Part shown: positions 51,064 to 62,175 of the stretch, piece by piece
Numbering within the stretch: the first letter of the stretch is position 1
How the letters are laid out: each line of letters begins with the position of its first letter
Origin: Cyanodermella asteris
Lineage: Eukaryota; Ascomycota; Lecanoromycetes; Ostropales; Stictidaceae
NCBI GenBank assembly: GCA_900618795.1
Contig: UYJD01000008.1
Coordinates: forward strand, 1-64,000
Direction of reading: 5' to 3'
Length of the DNA stretch: 64,000 nt
The notes under the pieces: model-generated
Database searches by the model: none
What the model was told of the DNA's origin: nothing
Seen by the model: the letters and a program-made list of their open reading frames with translations, nothing else
Translations under genes and position numbers: made by a program

Positions 51064-54000
51064 ATGGCGAGCGACATTTCAGCCGAAATGGCAAACTGGC
51101 TGTCACAGCTTGCCCAGATGCGCAAAGCTGTGGAAGAGATTAAGAAATACTCTACTCCACAGGGCGCCGGATGGGGAGCTGATCTTGTTCCTGGCGAGCC
51201 GGTGGCAAACGGCGAACAGTTCTGGGACGAGCTCGAGGAAGACATGTGGGACGAGTTCGATGACGAAGATGAAGAAAACCACTTTTCTGATGACACGGCC
51301 GTTACAACACCACCCGGTTCTGATTATGATCGCAGCTGGCTTGCGGCTCGTTCCTTTGCGATTGCTCAGGCAAATGGTGGGCTCAGTGGTGAGGAGTTGC
51401 AGGATCAGATCACCGCTTTGCTAGTATCCGACACCTCAAACGACGAGTTACAGATGGCTTTGATTGATGTCGTTGGATATAATGACCTAGACTTTGTGAC
51501 GGAACTTCTGAGCCATCGGAAAGAGATCACTTCTGCGCCATCATTACCAGCAAAAACCAAAGCCCGAGATGACGGCATCTTCACAGGACTGCAAACCAGA
51601 CAACAGCGTGAAGAAGCCCTCAGAAGGCAGGACCTTGAACACAAGAGTAAAGAGCTCTCTGCAAATGTTCACCGTGAACCAACACAATATCCTCATGTTT
51701 ACAAAGCAAAGGATGCTGGAAACGTTCTTGGCCCTGGTGGCAAAAGATACGCCCTTCCCACCGGCAGCGAGAAGCAGGAGCATCCGAGATACGACGAGAT
51801 GACTGTACCAGCTGCAAAAGTTGGAACGCTAGGTGTCGGCCAGAGACTTGTAGAAATAGCGGAGCTGGATGGCCTCTGCAAAAGCACATTCAAGGGCTAC
51901 AAAGCGCTCAACCGAATGCAAAGTCTTGTCTACCCTGTCGCTTACAAGACAAGCGAGAACATGCTCATCTGTGCGCCTACTGGTGCGGGTAAAACCGATG
52001 CAGCGATGCTCACGATCTTGAATACGGTGGCGCACAATGTAACGCCAAATCCGGTCGAAGATCCATCTGCAACGGATTTCGTGCTCGCGGCTGAGGACTT
52101 CAAAATCGTCTATGTCGCTCCTATGAAAGCTTTGGCAGCCGAAGTCACCGAGAAGCTTGGCAAAAGACTAGCATGGCTTGGAATCCAGGTTCGAGAGTTC
52201 ACTGGAGACATGCATCTGACGAAGAAAGAGATCACACAGACCCAGATCATCGTCACGACCCCTGAGAAATGGGATGTGGTGACAAGAAAAAGCACCGGTG
52301 ACACGGAGCTTGTCCAGAAAGTGCGTCTGTTGATCATCGATGAAGTGCATATGCTGCATGATGAGAGAGGAGCGGTCTTGGAGTCTCTTATTGCACGTAC
52401 TCAGCGTCAAGTTGAGGCCACACAGTCCCTCATTCGCATCGTTGGTCTTTCCGCGACTTTACCAAATTACATCGATGTCGCCGATTTCCTCAAGGTCAAT
52501 AGATACCAGGGCTTGTTCTATTTCGATCAGTCATTTCGTCCCGTACCTTTGGAGCAACACTTTATCGGTGTGAAGGGCAAAGAGAATTCGAGACAGTCTC
52601 GAGAGAACATTGACCTCACTGCTTGGGATAAGACCAAAGAGATGCTAGAGCTGGGTCATCAGATCATGATCTTCGTCCACTCTCGCAAGGACACGGTCAA
52701 GAGCGCGCGAGACCTTATCACCGAGGCGCAAAACGGTGCCTGGAGTGACCTACTTGATTGCAGCACCGTTGATGGCCACGATGCGGCGATGAGAGATCTG
52801 AAAACAGCCAAAGGCAGGGAGCTGAAAGAGCTTATACCAAAGGGAGTAGGTGTGCACCATGCAGGTATGCCTCGGTCCGACCGAAACAAAGTCGAGCAGC
52901 TATTCGCTAAAGGACACATCGGAGTGCTATGCTGTACGGCAACTCTGGCATGGGGTGTCAACTTACCTGCTGCAGCTGTCATCATCAAGGGAACTCAGCT
53001 ATACAGTGCTGATGCTGGTAAATTCATTGATCTCGGTATCCTGGACGTTCTGCAGATCTTTGGTCGAGCAGGTCGGCCTCAATTCCAAGCTACTGGTATT
53101 GGCTTCATCATCACAAGTGGTAACAAACTGGACCACTATTTGAATGCTGTTACGCAGCAGCAGCCTATCGAGTCCAGATTCTCAAAACGGTTGGTCGACA
53201 ATCTCAACGCGGAGATCTCACTGGGAACAGTGACCACGATTGCAGAGGCAATAAACTGGGTAGGGTACTCCTATCTCTTTGTGAGAATGCGGCAATCACC
53301 ATTCACTTACGGCATCGACTGGGCTGAGATGCGCGATGACCCTCAGCTTGGTCAGCGACGAAGACAGCTGGTGATTGAAGCAGCTCGAACACTGGTCAGG
53401 TGCCAGATGATCATCTTCAACGAAACAACAGAAGAGCTTCGCTCAAAAGATGTTGGCCGCGTCGCAAGCGAATATTACATTTTGCACACCAGTATCGAAA
53501 TCTTCAACAGCATGATGAGCCCGCAAGCGACTGAAGCAGATGTGCTGAAGATGATCAGTCAGAGTGGCGAATTCGACCAGATACAATCTCGCGAGAATGA
53601 AGCACAGGAGTTGAAGCGTCTCAAAGATGAAGCTGCGCCTTGTGCTGTTGCCGGCAAGATCGAAGACAACTTCGCCAAAACGAACATTCTCCTTCAATCG
53701 TACATCTCAAGAGCACAAGTCGTCGACTTCGCGCTGGTCTCGGACACGAACTATGTATCACAGAATGCCGCGCGTATATGCAGGGCCCTTTTCATGATTG
53801 CTTTGAATAGACGATGGGGTCATCAGTGCTTGGTCATGCTTTCTCTGTGTCAGTCAATTGAGAAGCAAGTCTGGTCATACCAGCATCCGTTTCATCAATT
53901 CGATCTGCCAAATCCGATCTTAAAGCAGCTTGATGAGAAGTCAGCGTCCAGCTCTATTGAAGCCTTGCGAGACATGGAACCGGCAGAGATTGGGTCTCTG

Positions 54001-57000
54001 GTACATAATCACGGCGCTGGAAAGACGCTGTCGAGACTGCTTGACAACTTCCCGACACTGACCGTGGAGGCTGAGATGGCGCCCTTGAACAGAGATGTCT
54101 TGCGGATCAAGCTCTTTGTTACACCCGACTTTAGGTGGAATGACAAATATCATGGTATGGCCGAGTCGTACTGGATCTGGGTCGAAAACTCGGAAACTTC
54201 GGAGATTTATCACCATGAGAGATTCATCCTCGGCCGTAAGAAGCTCTATGATGACCACGAGCTTAACTTCACGATCCCGCTCTCGGATCCGCTGCCTACG
54301 CAGATCTATGTGCGAGCCGTATCAGATCGATGGCTCGGTGCAGAGACTGTCACCGCAGTGTCCTTCCAGCATCTAATCCGACCTGACACGGAAAGTTCCT
54401 ATACAGACCTCCTCAATCTTCAACCACTTCCCATCAGGGCTCTGAATAATCCCATTCTTGAAGAGATCTACGGTCAGCGCTTCCAATTCTTCAACCCTAT
54501 GCAGACGCAGATCTTCCACACACTTTACCATACGAAGGCAAATGTGCTTCTTGGCTCTCCAACGGGTAGTGGCAAGACTGTGGCGGCAGAACTTGCAATG
54601 TGGCAGGCATTTCGCGACAACCCCGGTTCCAAGGTCGTATACATCGCTCCAATGAAGGCACTCGTTCGCGAACGTGTCAAGGATTGGGGCAAGAGGCTGA
54701 CAACAGCAATGGGACTGAAACTGGTAGAACTGACAGGAGACAATACACCAGACACTCGTACTATCCGCGACGCAGACATTATCATTACCACACCTGAGAA
54801 ATGGGACGGTATCAGTCGTAGCTGGCAAACTCGTGGCTACGTTCGGCAAGTCAGCTTGGTCATCATTGACGAGATCCATCTTCTGGGCGGCGATCGAGGT
54901 CCGATTCTGGAAATCATTGTATCACGGATGAACTACATTGCATCACAGAGCAAAGGGTCTGTCCGGCTGCTGGGGATGTCCACTGCATGCGCCAATGCGA
55001 TGGACCTTGCCAACTGGCTTGGTGTCAAGCAGGGCAAAGGTCTCTTCAACTTCAGACACTCGGTTCGTCCTGTACCGTTGGAGATCTACATTGATGGCTT
55101 CCCCGAGCAACGAGGCTTTTGCCCTCTCATGCAGTCGATGAATAGGCCCACCTTCTTGGCGATTAAGACGCACTCGCCTGAGAAGCCCGTCATTGTCTTC
55201 GTTGCGTCTCGTCGTCAAACCAGACTCACCGCCAAGGATCTGATCAATTTTTGCGGCATGAAAGACAACCCCAGGCGCTTTGTGAAAATGACTGAAGATG
55301 ATTTGCAGCTCAATTTGGCTCGTGTTAAGGACGAGGCACTACGGGAAGCTCTGAGCTTCGGTATTGGACTCCATCATGCAGGTCTTGTCGAATCGGATAG
55401 GCAGCTCTCCGAAGAGCTGTTCGCCAATAACAAGATCCAGATCCTGGTGGCCACGTCCACTCTGGCTTGGGGTGTCAATTTGCCAGCGCATCTCGTTGTC
55501 GTGAAAGGAACACAGTTCTTCGACGCCAAGAGCGAAGGATACAAAGACATGGACCTGACAGACGTGCTGCAGATGTTGGGTCGAGCGGGTCGTCCACAGT
55601 TTGACAACTCTGGAATCGCACGCATTTTCACTCAAGACGCAAAGAAAGCTTTCTACAAGCACTTCTTGCATACTGGGTTCCCTGTTGAGTCGTCACTGCA
55701 CAACGTCTTGGACAACCATTTGGGCGCCGAAGTGTCAGCTGGCACAATCGTGACCCGACAAGACGCGCTTGACTATCTGACTTGGACCTTCTTCTTCCGC
55801 CGTCTTCACAAGAATCCGTCATACTACGGCCTGGAGATCTCTGCCGAGGAGCACAACACGATCGCTGCGCAACAGCTTGCCAATGAGTATATGATCGAGC
55901 TCGTGAACAAGTCTCTCGGTGCATTAGCCGAATCGAGCTGTATTGATCTGCACTCGAATGGCGATGTCGATTCGACACCTCTAGGAAAGATTATGTCTTA
56001 CTACTACCTGTCACATCTGACCATCCGACACCTTATCAAGCACGCCAAGCCTGATGCCCAGTTCTCCGACGTACTCTCGTGGATGTGCTCAGCTACAGAA
56101 TTTGACGAGCTGCCGGTTCGACACAACGAGGATCTCATCAACGCTGAGCTGGCAAAGAACCTACCGCTTGATGCATCTGTGATGGGTGACAAGCCCATGT
56201 GGGACCCACATACCAAAGCATTCCTGCTACTGCAATCACACATGGACCGCATCGAACTGCCCATTACTGATTACGTGGGCGATCAGAATTCCGTCCTCGA
56301 CCAGAGCATCCGTATCATGCAGGCCAGCATCGACGGACTAGCCGAGTTGGGCTACTACTCAAGTTGCAGGCAAATGATCATCTTGCTTCAATGTATCAAG
56401 AGCGGTCGATGGCCGACTGACAACCACTGGTCGATCCTACCAGGCGTGAGTGAGAAGGCGCAAGGCAACCCATCAACCATCGTTTCCGGAGTGGAAGCCG
56501 CCAGCAAGTCCGCAAACGCCCTGAACACCTTGATCAAAGCACTCAACATACGACCGTCAGATCAACAGCGCTTCAGCAAGGCCTTTTCAACGCTTCCCGC
56601 TCTCAAGCTCGACATAGCCAACGTCAACGCCCTCGGCCTGACAGTGAATATGAGTCGACTGAATTCGCACCCTAGTTCCGAATACAGGATCTATGCCCCC
56701 AAATATCCCAAGCCGCAGACAGAAGGTTACTTTGTGCTGGTGACCGAGACTGGAAGGGATGAGGTTTTGGCACTGAAGCGAGTTGGCTGGCAGTCTCCAG
56801 GTAAGGGAAAAGGACGATCGACTGGGAGCAAACCGAGTACGAGAGCGTCGGTGAAGTTTGAAGGGTTCGAGCAGGATGCGAAAGTGGATATTCATGTCTT
56901 TAGCGACTCGTACTTGGGCATGGAGTGGTCGATTCGGGGTGTTGATGTTCCGGCTGTGCCAAAGGTGGAAGAGGATGGGAAGAAGAAGGAGGCTGCTGAT

Positions 57001-57027
57001 GGCGGCCAGGGATCGGCTGAGTGGTAA
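51064..57027 (+). CDS. SLH1: Slh1/ASCC3-type Ski2-like RNA helicase
   Basis: This is a double-cassette Ski2-like helicase of the Slh1/ASCC3 group; in yeast Slh1 is the helicase of the RQT complex that splits collided ribosomes. The gene is one 5,964-nt exon encoding 1,987 residues, starting MASDISAEMANWLSQLAQMR. Cassette 1 has Walker A APTGAGKTD at about 304-312 and DEVH at 426-429; cassette 2 has SPTGSGKT at about 1165-1172 and DEIH at 1269-1272. Each is followed by winged-helix and Sec63 domains. GRAGRPQF motifs occur in both halves. The start of cassette 1 (LNRMQSLVYPVAYKTSENML) and the length fit Slh1/Mug81 better than Brr2, which is longer. Both cassettes look catalytically complete. Confidence 0.93.
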   Translation: MASDISAEMANWLSQLAQMRKAVEEIKKYSTPQGAGWGADLVPGEPVANGEQFWDELEEDMWDEFDDEDEENHFSDDTAVTTPPGSDYDRSWLAARSFAIAQANGGLSGEELQDQITALLVSDTSNDELQMALIDVVGYNDLDFVTELLSHRKEITSAPSLPAKTKARDDGIFTGLQTRQQREEALRRQDLEHKSKELSANVHREPTQYPHVYKAKDAGNVLGPGGKRYALPTGSEKQEHPRYDEMTVPAAKVGTLGVGQRLVEIAELDGLCKSTFKGYKALNRMQSLVYPVAYKTSENMLICAPTGAGKTDAAMLTILNTVAHNVTPNPVEDPSATDFVLAAEDFKIVYVAPMKALAAEVTEKLGKRLAWLGIQVREFTGDMHLTKKEITQTQIIVTTPEKWDVVTRKSTGDTELVQKVRLLIIDEVHMLHDERGAVLESLIARTQRQVEATQSLIRIVGLSATLPNYIDVADFLKVNRYQGLFYFDQSFRPVPLEQHFIGVKGKENSRQSRENIDLTAWDKTKEMLELGHQIMIFVHSRKDTVKSARDLITEAQNGAWSDLLDCSTVDGHDAAMRDLKTAKGRELKELIPKGVGVHHAGMPRSDRNKVEQLFAKGHIGVLCCTATLAWGVNLPAAAVIIKGTQLYSADAGKFIDLGILDVLQIFGRAGRPQFQATGIGFIITSGNKLDHYLNAVTQQQPIESRFSKRLVDNLNAEISLGTVTTIAEAINWVGYSYLFVRMRQSPFTYGIDWAEMRDDPQLGQRRRQLVIEAARTLVRCQMIIFNETTEELRSKDVGRVASEYYILHTSIEIFNSMMSPQATEADVLKMISQSGEFDQIQSRENEAQELKRLKDEAAPCAVAGKIEDNFAKTNILLQSYISRAQVVDFALVSDTNYVSQNAARICRALFMIALNRRWGHQCLVMLSLCQSIEKQVWSYQHPFHQFDLPNPILKQLDEKSASSSIEALRDMEPAEIGSLVHNHGAGKTLSRLLDNFPTLTVEAEMAPLNRDVLRIKLFVTPDFRWNDKYHGMAESYWIWVENSETSEIYHHERFILGRKKLYDDHELNFTIPLSDPLPTQIYVRAVSDRWLGAETVTAVSFQHLIRPDTESSYTDLLNLQPLPIRALNNPILEEIYGQRFQFFNPMQTQIFHTLYHTKANVLLGSPTGSGKTVAAELAMWQAFRDNPGSKVVYIAPMKALVRERVKDWGKRLTTAMGLKLVELTGDNTPDTRTIRDADIIITTPEKWDGISRSWQTRGYVRQVSLVIIDEIHLLGGDRGPILEIIVSRMNYIASQSKGSVRLLGMSTACANAMDLANWLGVKQGKGLFNFRHSVRPVPLEIYIDGFPEQRGFCPLMQSMNRPTFLAIKTHSPEKPVIVFVASRRQTRLTAKDLINFCGMKDNPRRFVKMTEDDLQLNLARVKDEALREALSFGIGLHHAGLVESDRQLSEELFANNKIQILVATSTLAWGVNLPAHLVVVKGTQFFDAKSEGYKDMDLTDVLQMLGRAGRPQFDNSGIARIFTQDAKKAFYKHFLHTGFPVESSLHNVLDNHLGAEVSAGTIVTRQDALDYLTWTFFFRRLHKNPSYYGLEISAEEHNTIAAQQLANEYMIELVNKSLGALAESSCIDLHSNGDVDSTPLGKIMSYYYLSHLTIRHLIKHAKPDAQFSDVLSWMCSATEFDELPVRHNEDLINAELAKNLPLDASVMGDKPMWDPHTKAFLLLQSHMDRIELPITDYVGDQNSVLDQSIRIMQASIDGLAELGYYSSCRQMIILLQCIKSGRWPTDNHWSILPGVSEKAQGNPSTIVSGVEAASKSANALNTLIKALNIRPSDQQRFSKAFSTLPALKLDIANVNALGLTVNMSRLNSHPSSEYRIYAPKYPKPQTEGYFVLVTETGRDEVLALKRVGWQSPGKGKGRSTGSKPSTRASVKFEGFEQDAKVDIHVFSDSYLGMEWSIRGVDVPAVPKVEEDGKKKEAADGGQGSAEW

Positions 57028-57545
57028 TGATATGACAGGATCGAAAATAGACAGACGCGATTATGAATGATCTCATGGACGATACTTGCTTTACAGAATT
57101 TGGCCCTGATGTAGAATTACTCGCCGAGGTCCAAATGATCCATGACGAAGGCTCGTCGGGTCACCAGGCAATTAGTCGTAGAAGTTGTTCACTTCTTAGT
57201 ACCCGTACACTCACCTCAACACCAGCCTTCAGAGCCACAGATATCAGCATCTGCGTAAGCAATTCGACGAGCACCTTCCTGTGTAGTCAATGTGACGCTC
57301 TATCTTACATCCCCGCAAACACTCCCTGATTCTCACCTGAAAGAACACCGGTCACATTCGATGGCCAACCACGTGTACGGCACCTTCTGCAGGTACGGCT
57401 GAAGGTGTGTGGCCGGCTCTGCGGCCAGCGCACCTGCTCCCGCGCCTGCCATCCGACTCACTGAGCTCACGAATATCCATCGCCTGAGAGCGGCATGTTC
57501 CCTTTCTGTCTTCTTCCATTACACGAGCATGCTTCTTTCTGCACC
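57028..57545. other. Intergenic, 518 bp
   Basis: This spacer lies between co-directional Slh1 and RRM-protein genes. A frame at 57063-57329 has no domain. Confidence 0.5.
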
Positions 57546-58931
57546 ATGGCGCGCAGTACAGTGACTATTGACAAAGTGAGTTGCCAGCGATGGCCTTGTA
57601 GATCATACTGAGGCCAACTCGGGGATTGAGGCTGACGTCTTCGACAGGGGTATTTTGAGGATTTGCTGCGACGAGCTCATCTTGTAAGTAAGACTGAATT
57701 CTGCTGTTTTGCTATTGCTAAGAACGTCTTGCAGGACGCTGGTGGCACTGATTTTACGACTCCTATCAACTTGCCTACTGTCACGATACCCTCGGCCGAC
57801 TATGAGGCCCTATTGCGGGTCAGAGGAAACTATATCAAGCTGGAACAGGCTTTGATTCAGGGTGGCATGACGGCCGAGACTCTCGACGTTCTGATCAATG
57901 CTGGGACTGTCGACGAAGCCTGGCCCGAAACCAATAGCAACCACAGCAGCAGCAGCAGAAACATCCCCCAGAAGCCCAGATTCTCGCCGGTTCGCAACCG
58001 CAACAGTACCAGCGATAGATCACCTGAGCCCCTATCCCAAAGAACGAACAGACACATCCCACAGCGGTCGATTGAGGGCAATGGAGCCTTTCTCACAAGC
58101 ACTGGTCAGTCGGAGTCTGAATATGAAGCAGATGAGCCGTCAAAACCATCCGCTTTCTTCAATGACAATCGAGATCCACGCAGTCTGGTAAGCGAAAGTT
58201 ATAATGCCGTTGACACAATGATTCGTGGCTGACGAGACACTTACCAGGTTCTAGCGAACCTGCCTCCCTCAACGACACCCAAAGAAGTCACGGCAGTAAT
58301 TCGTGGCGGACAGCTCTTGGACCTCTATTTTCGCCCTGGCCGTGATCTCAACGCAAATATTGCGTTTGTTGAAGGTTCTGCAGCGAAGGCATTCGTCGAG
58401 CATGTCAGACGCAACGATCTGTATATCAATGGACGCAGGATTGACCTGAGCTGGAACGACCGACAATTTGTGCTCCAGGGCCACATTGCACACAAGATCT
58501 TCAATAATGGTGCCAGCCGCAACCTCTACATCGCGCCGATCACGTCCCAAATCACCGCACGTAAGATTCGGGAAGATCTTGAGCATATACACAACCTGAT
58601 AGTCGTTGGTATCCAGCTGGAAGCTGATTGCGCGTACGTCAGCTTGAATTCAGTCCACTCAGCTATAATCGCCAGGGATTGCTTGTCATCACGACTTGAA
58701 TACAAGGGTGGAACGAAGATCAAGTTTGCTGTCGATGAATGCTCGCAGCCGCTGCCGACTCCGAGGCTTAGGCCAAGACCACCGCCCGCTCCGAGGGGTC
58801 CGGTGAAGAAAGCATCCATTGCGAGTCTGAACAGGTTCCAAGCGCTGGGCCTAGCATCGAATGGATCGGAGTCGGACGAATCGGAATTCACCTCAACCAC
58901 GATTGGAGGCGGAGGTGTTCAGGTCCCTTAG
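57546..58931 (+). CDS. RRM RNA-binding protein (Nrd1-like)
   Basis: This is an RNA-binding protein with two RRM domains, resembling fission-yeast Nrd1-type negative regulators of differentiation. Four exons are read, all phase 0: 57546-57575, 57648-57683, 57735-58187 and 58248-58931; the product is 400 residues. Exons 1 and 2 are only 30 and 36 nt. The short N-terminal part (GYFEDLLRRAHL to DAGGTDFTTPINLPTV) is followed by a helix and a disordered Ser/Asn/Arg-rich region. RRM1 begins SLVLANLPPSTTPKEV with IAFVEGSAAKAFV as its RNP1-like strand; RRM2 begins RNLYIAPITSQITARKIRED with CAYVSLNSVHSAI. The 51-nt second intron is frame-preserving and open. Tail is Pro-rich then acidic. Confidence 0.82.
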
Positions 58932-59052
58932 CACCATTTGTTGGCCAAAGGTTACTAGACGGCTGTTGTTGTATGATAGCCTCGGCAGTGCTTTATGGTG
59001 GTAGTAATTGGTGGAATAGCAGCTCCTCGTCGGTACCAATTCTCCAGTTGCA

Positions 59053-59994
59053 TCACATCTTTGCTTTTCTCCCTGCCGAGTTCTCTCTGAGGTCTGCGAA
59101 TCTTTCCGTATCATGTCGGTACGTGTAGTGCCAATCTTCTCTCTTCATGTCTTCTCTTACTTTGTACTGCTTCTCGGCTTGTTCCAAGATCTCCATGTCC
59201 AAGTCAACGAGGCTCATTCCTTCCTTTGGCGTGTCTTTTGTCTCATCACCGATGCCACCAACGAACGGAAGAGCCAGTTGGGATAGGCCAGCGTAGTTGC
59301 CAGGATTCTTGGTCGTTGCAGATTCACCTGCGTTCACAAACACTACTGCACAAGTGTTCTCAAAGGCCCGGGCAACAACCGTTGTTTGCAGGAACAGAGC
59401 TTCTGACTTCGGGTTCTTCTTCAGCCCATACTCGCTACAATCAGTCAAAGTCCAGAACGTTGGCAGGATGATGACCTTCGCGCCCTGAGCAATCAATTCT
59501 CGGAACGCCTCCGGAAACGCAAGGTCCCAGCACACCAGCATCCCGACCTTGCCAAGTGGCGTCTCAAATGCATCATGCGAATCGTGTTTACTGGAAGTCA
59601 GCAACTCCCGCTCCGGGTGCCACAGGTTCTTCTTCTGATACCGGCCCAGAATCGACCCATCGTTCGAAATGAAGTAGGCGGCGTTCTCGTAGCGATCCGA
59701 TTCGGATGCAGCTTCTTCGTGACGCTCGACAATGGTACCGGGCACTATACATATCGAGAGCTCCTTGGCTAAGGATTGGTACTGTTTAAGGTATCTTTTC
59801 CAGGGGCTGCAGGCCGAGGCGAATTTGGGGTCGTCGGGGAGCCAGTTGGTGAGGTGGTATTCCGGGAGAACGGCAAGGACGGCGCCTTGGGACGCGGCGG
59901 TGCGGATGAAGGAGGCGGCTTTGGAGAAGTTGCCCTCGCAGTCGAGAGGTCGGGGATTCAGCTGGATGAGGGCGATCTTATGAATGGGAGGCAT
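59053..59994 (-). CDS. Carbon-nitrogen hydrolase (nitrilase superfamily)
   Basis: This is a nitrilase-superfamily amidohydrolase that would cleave an amide or nitrile carbon-nitrogen bond. The ATG at 59994 (MPPIHKIALIQLNPRPLDCE) gives 313 residues in one exon; TTG further upstream is not used. The Glu-Lys-Cys triad is visible: E in AVLPEYHLTNW, K in GRYQKKNLWHPERE and C in GMLVCWDLAFPEAF. The order and spacing are those of plant N-carbamoylputrescine amidase and bacterial aliphatic amidase-like proteins, but the substrate is unknown. The C-terminus is AKM, which resembles a variant PTS1. It is tail to tail with the RRM gene (121 bp) and head to head with eIF3L. Confidence 0.92.
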   Translation of the reverse strand: MPPIHKIALIQLNPRPLDCEGNFSKAASFIRTAASQGAVLAVLPEYHLTNWLPDDPKFASACSPWKRYLKQYQSLAKELSICIVPGTIVERHEEAASESDRYENAAYFISNDGSILGRYQKKNLWHPERELLTSSKHDSHDAFETPLGKVGMLVCWDLAFPEAFRELIAQGAKVIILPTFWTLTDCSEYGLKKNPKSEALFLQTTVVARAFENTCAVVFVNAGESATTKNPGNYAGLSQLALPFVGGIGDETKDTPKEGMSLVDLDMEILEQAEKQYKVREDMKREDWHYTYRHDTERFADLRENSAGRKAKM

Positions 59995-60331
59995 GGTAAC
60001 CTGCCTTGACGAGAGCAGAGAGCGGGGAGCTTGGAGATGAAGAGCACGTTGTATCAAATTTTGAGTTTCACTGAGACCATCAAGAATTAGACTTCAAAAT
60101 GACCCTTGTATATGGATGAGCCAGATTTCTCTCTGAAGTAATCTACTGCAATGCAGTGGTATTGAGCTCTTGACGTCGCTCAGCGGGCGAATCAGGCGCG
60201 CTCAGGTGGAACGGCGGGCAGCTGGCGGGGTAAACCCCGATTAGGGCTCCCGCTCGCTGCGATGGTGGAAAGATTTCAGCATCTATCAAAGCTGAGTGAA
60301 CGGCGACGGGAATTCTCTCAGCACCGCCAAC
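59995..60331. promoter_or_regulatory. Bidirectional promoter region, nitrilase-like/eIF3L
   Basis: Only 337 bp separate two divergent start codons, so this compact segment must hold both promoters. It includes a GC-rich block at about 60170-60260. No clear TATA box is seen for either gene. Confidence 0.5.
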
Positions 60332-61812
60332 ATGTCTGTTCAAGCACAGCAAAACACCAAGCCGGAGACGCGCTTCGCCGACGAAGCCTCCGATGCCGAT
60401 GAGGAGACCCTTGTCAACGACTACCGGGAGCAGGTCCAATACGACGATGGAATGGACGAGCTGGATCGGGTCGCTTCATATGGCACAAGTGTCCCGGATA
60501 TGCAGGCTCAGTTGATCACTGCTGCTCAGCCGCTGGAATATCAGGCCGGAATTGAGGTCAAGCTGTCAAGTTATGACAACTATTGCAACCTGTTTCACTT
60601 CATCCTGAACTCGGAAGCGCCCGTGGATCTTGATGCGCCATCGGTGGGTTAAGACTCAGAGACTGTTCAAAAATTGTGCGCTAACATCTGTAGGCAAACT
60701 GGGCGTGGGAGGTTATCGACGAGTTCATTTACCAATTCGAATCCTTCTGCCGTTACCGCAACCGGGTCGCGCGCAACAACCCAAATGATGAGGAGGGACA
60801 GGTCTTGCGCGAGAACCCCAACACCTGGGGCTGCTATTCCGTATTGAACGTCCTTTACTCCCTAATCCAGCGATCACAGATCAGCGAGCAGCTACAGGCA
60901 ACCAAGAGAGGTGAGAACCCAACGGCCGTTGCGGGCGAATATGGCTCGCGACCTCTCTACCAGATGCTGGGATACTTCTCGATCATCGGATTGTTGAGAG
61001 TGCACACCCTACTCGGCGACTTCAGCCTTGCTTTGAAAACGCTGGAAGATATTGAGTTGAACAAGAAGTCCATGTTTGCGCGTGTCATGGCAGCACACTT
61101 CACAACATACTATTACGTTGGTTTCTGCTATATGATGATGAGGAGATATGGCGACGCTATTCGCATGTTCAGCCACATCCTCGTGTACGTCTCGCGGACG
61201 AAGAACTTCAGCAAGAACCAGGCCATGGACAACATGCAGAAGAAGAACGACCAAATGTACGCTCTGATTGCCATCTGCCACGCGTTCAACCCTGTCAAGC
61301 TCGACGACATCATTCACACAGCCCTGCGCGAGAAGTACGGCGACCAGCTGTCTAAGTTACAGAGGGGTGGCCCTGAGTCGCTGCCTCTATTTGAGGAGCT
61401 GTTCCGCTCGGCGTGCCCCAAGTTCATTTCCGCTACTCCCCCAGACTTTGACAACCCCGCCATCAATGTCGACCCGGTGGACCACCACACCAAGATCTTC
61501 ATGGAAGAGGCCAAGGCGAACATGTTCTCGCCGACCGTCAAATCTTACCTGAAGCTTTACACAACCATGGACCTAAAGAAGTTGGCAGGATTCTTGGAGG
61601 TCGAGCCTGAAAAGTTGCGCAGCTGGCTGCTGGTTAACAAGCAGCGAAGCCGGCAGATTAGGTACAGCGAAGGCGGTCTGCTGGAAGGCGATGTGGTGAA
61701 TGCAAACGAGTTGGACTACGCCATGGTTGGCGATCTAATTCATGTGTCGGAAGCCAAGGTTGGCAGGCGATTGGTGGACTGGTACTTGCGAAATCTGGCA
61801 AGAACATACTAG
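60332..61812 (+). CDS. Eukaryotic translation initiation factor 3 subunit L
   Basis: This is eIF3 subunit L, a PCI-domain subunit of the eIF3 complex that helps load mRNA on the 40S ribosome; it is kept in filamentous fungi but absent from budding yeast. Exon 1 is 60332-60643 and exon 2 is 60694-61812 across a 50-nt intron (GTGGGT/TAG); the product is 476 residues. The start is the ATG at 60332 (MSVQAQQNTKPETRFADEAS). Family segments are strong: NTWGCYSVLNVLYSLIQRSQ, YFSIIGLLRVHTLLGDFSLA, TTYYYVGFCYMMMRRYGDAI and the PCI end FLEVEPEKLRSWLLVNKQR. Its presence fits a filamentous ascomycete. Confidence 0.95.
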
Positions 61813-62175
61813 ATGAGAAAGGACATGTTTGAACGAACCATGGTAACGCGTTTGAGTGAGTATTGCATAAGAGATGTAACAAGGCACCACGATCTGGAGC
61901 ATGGCGTTGGACGGTGAAATGTACCAGGGATGCAACAAGCATTCCTAAAATTCATCAAAATTGAGAGGGCTAACAACGAATTCAGCCACCCACGGCTCGC
62001 GTTGAACATGGCTCACAAATCCGAGTATTTTCAATTATACCATCGTGTCTTGCGCTTTTCAATGGTCGTTAGCAAACTTCCTCGCCTGCTTCACGAAAAC
62101 GTGCCGCTTCACAAGTTCAACTGACCCCACAGACGCACGACTTCAGTTTAGACTCTCGACGGCCACTAAAACAAA
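61813..62175. other. Intergenic, 363 bp
   Basis: This spacer holds the 3' end of the eIF3L gene and the promoter of the acidic repeat protein. Nothing else is seen. Confidence 0.5.

Noticed and set aside
51064-57027. Brr2 spliceosomal helicase as identity of the large helicase
   Set aside because: Length (1,987) and the sequence around the first cassette fit Slh1/ASCC3 better than Brr2.
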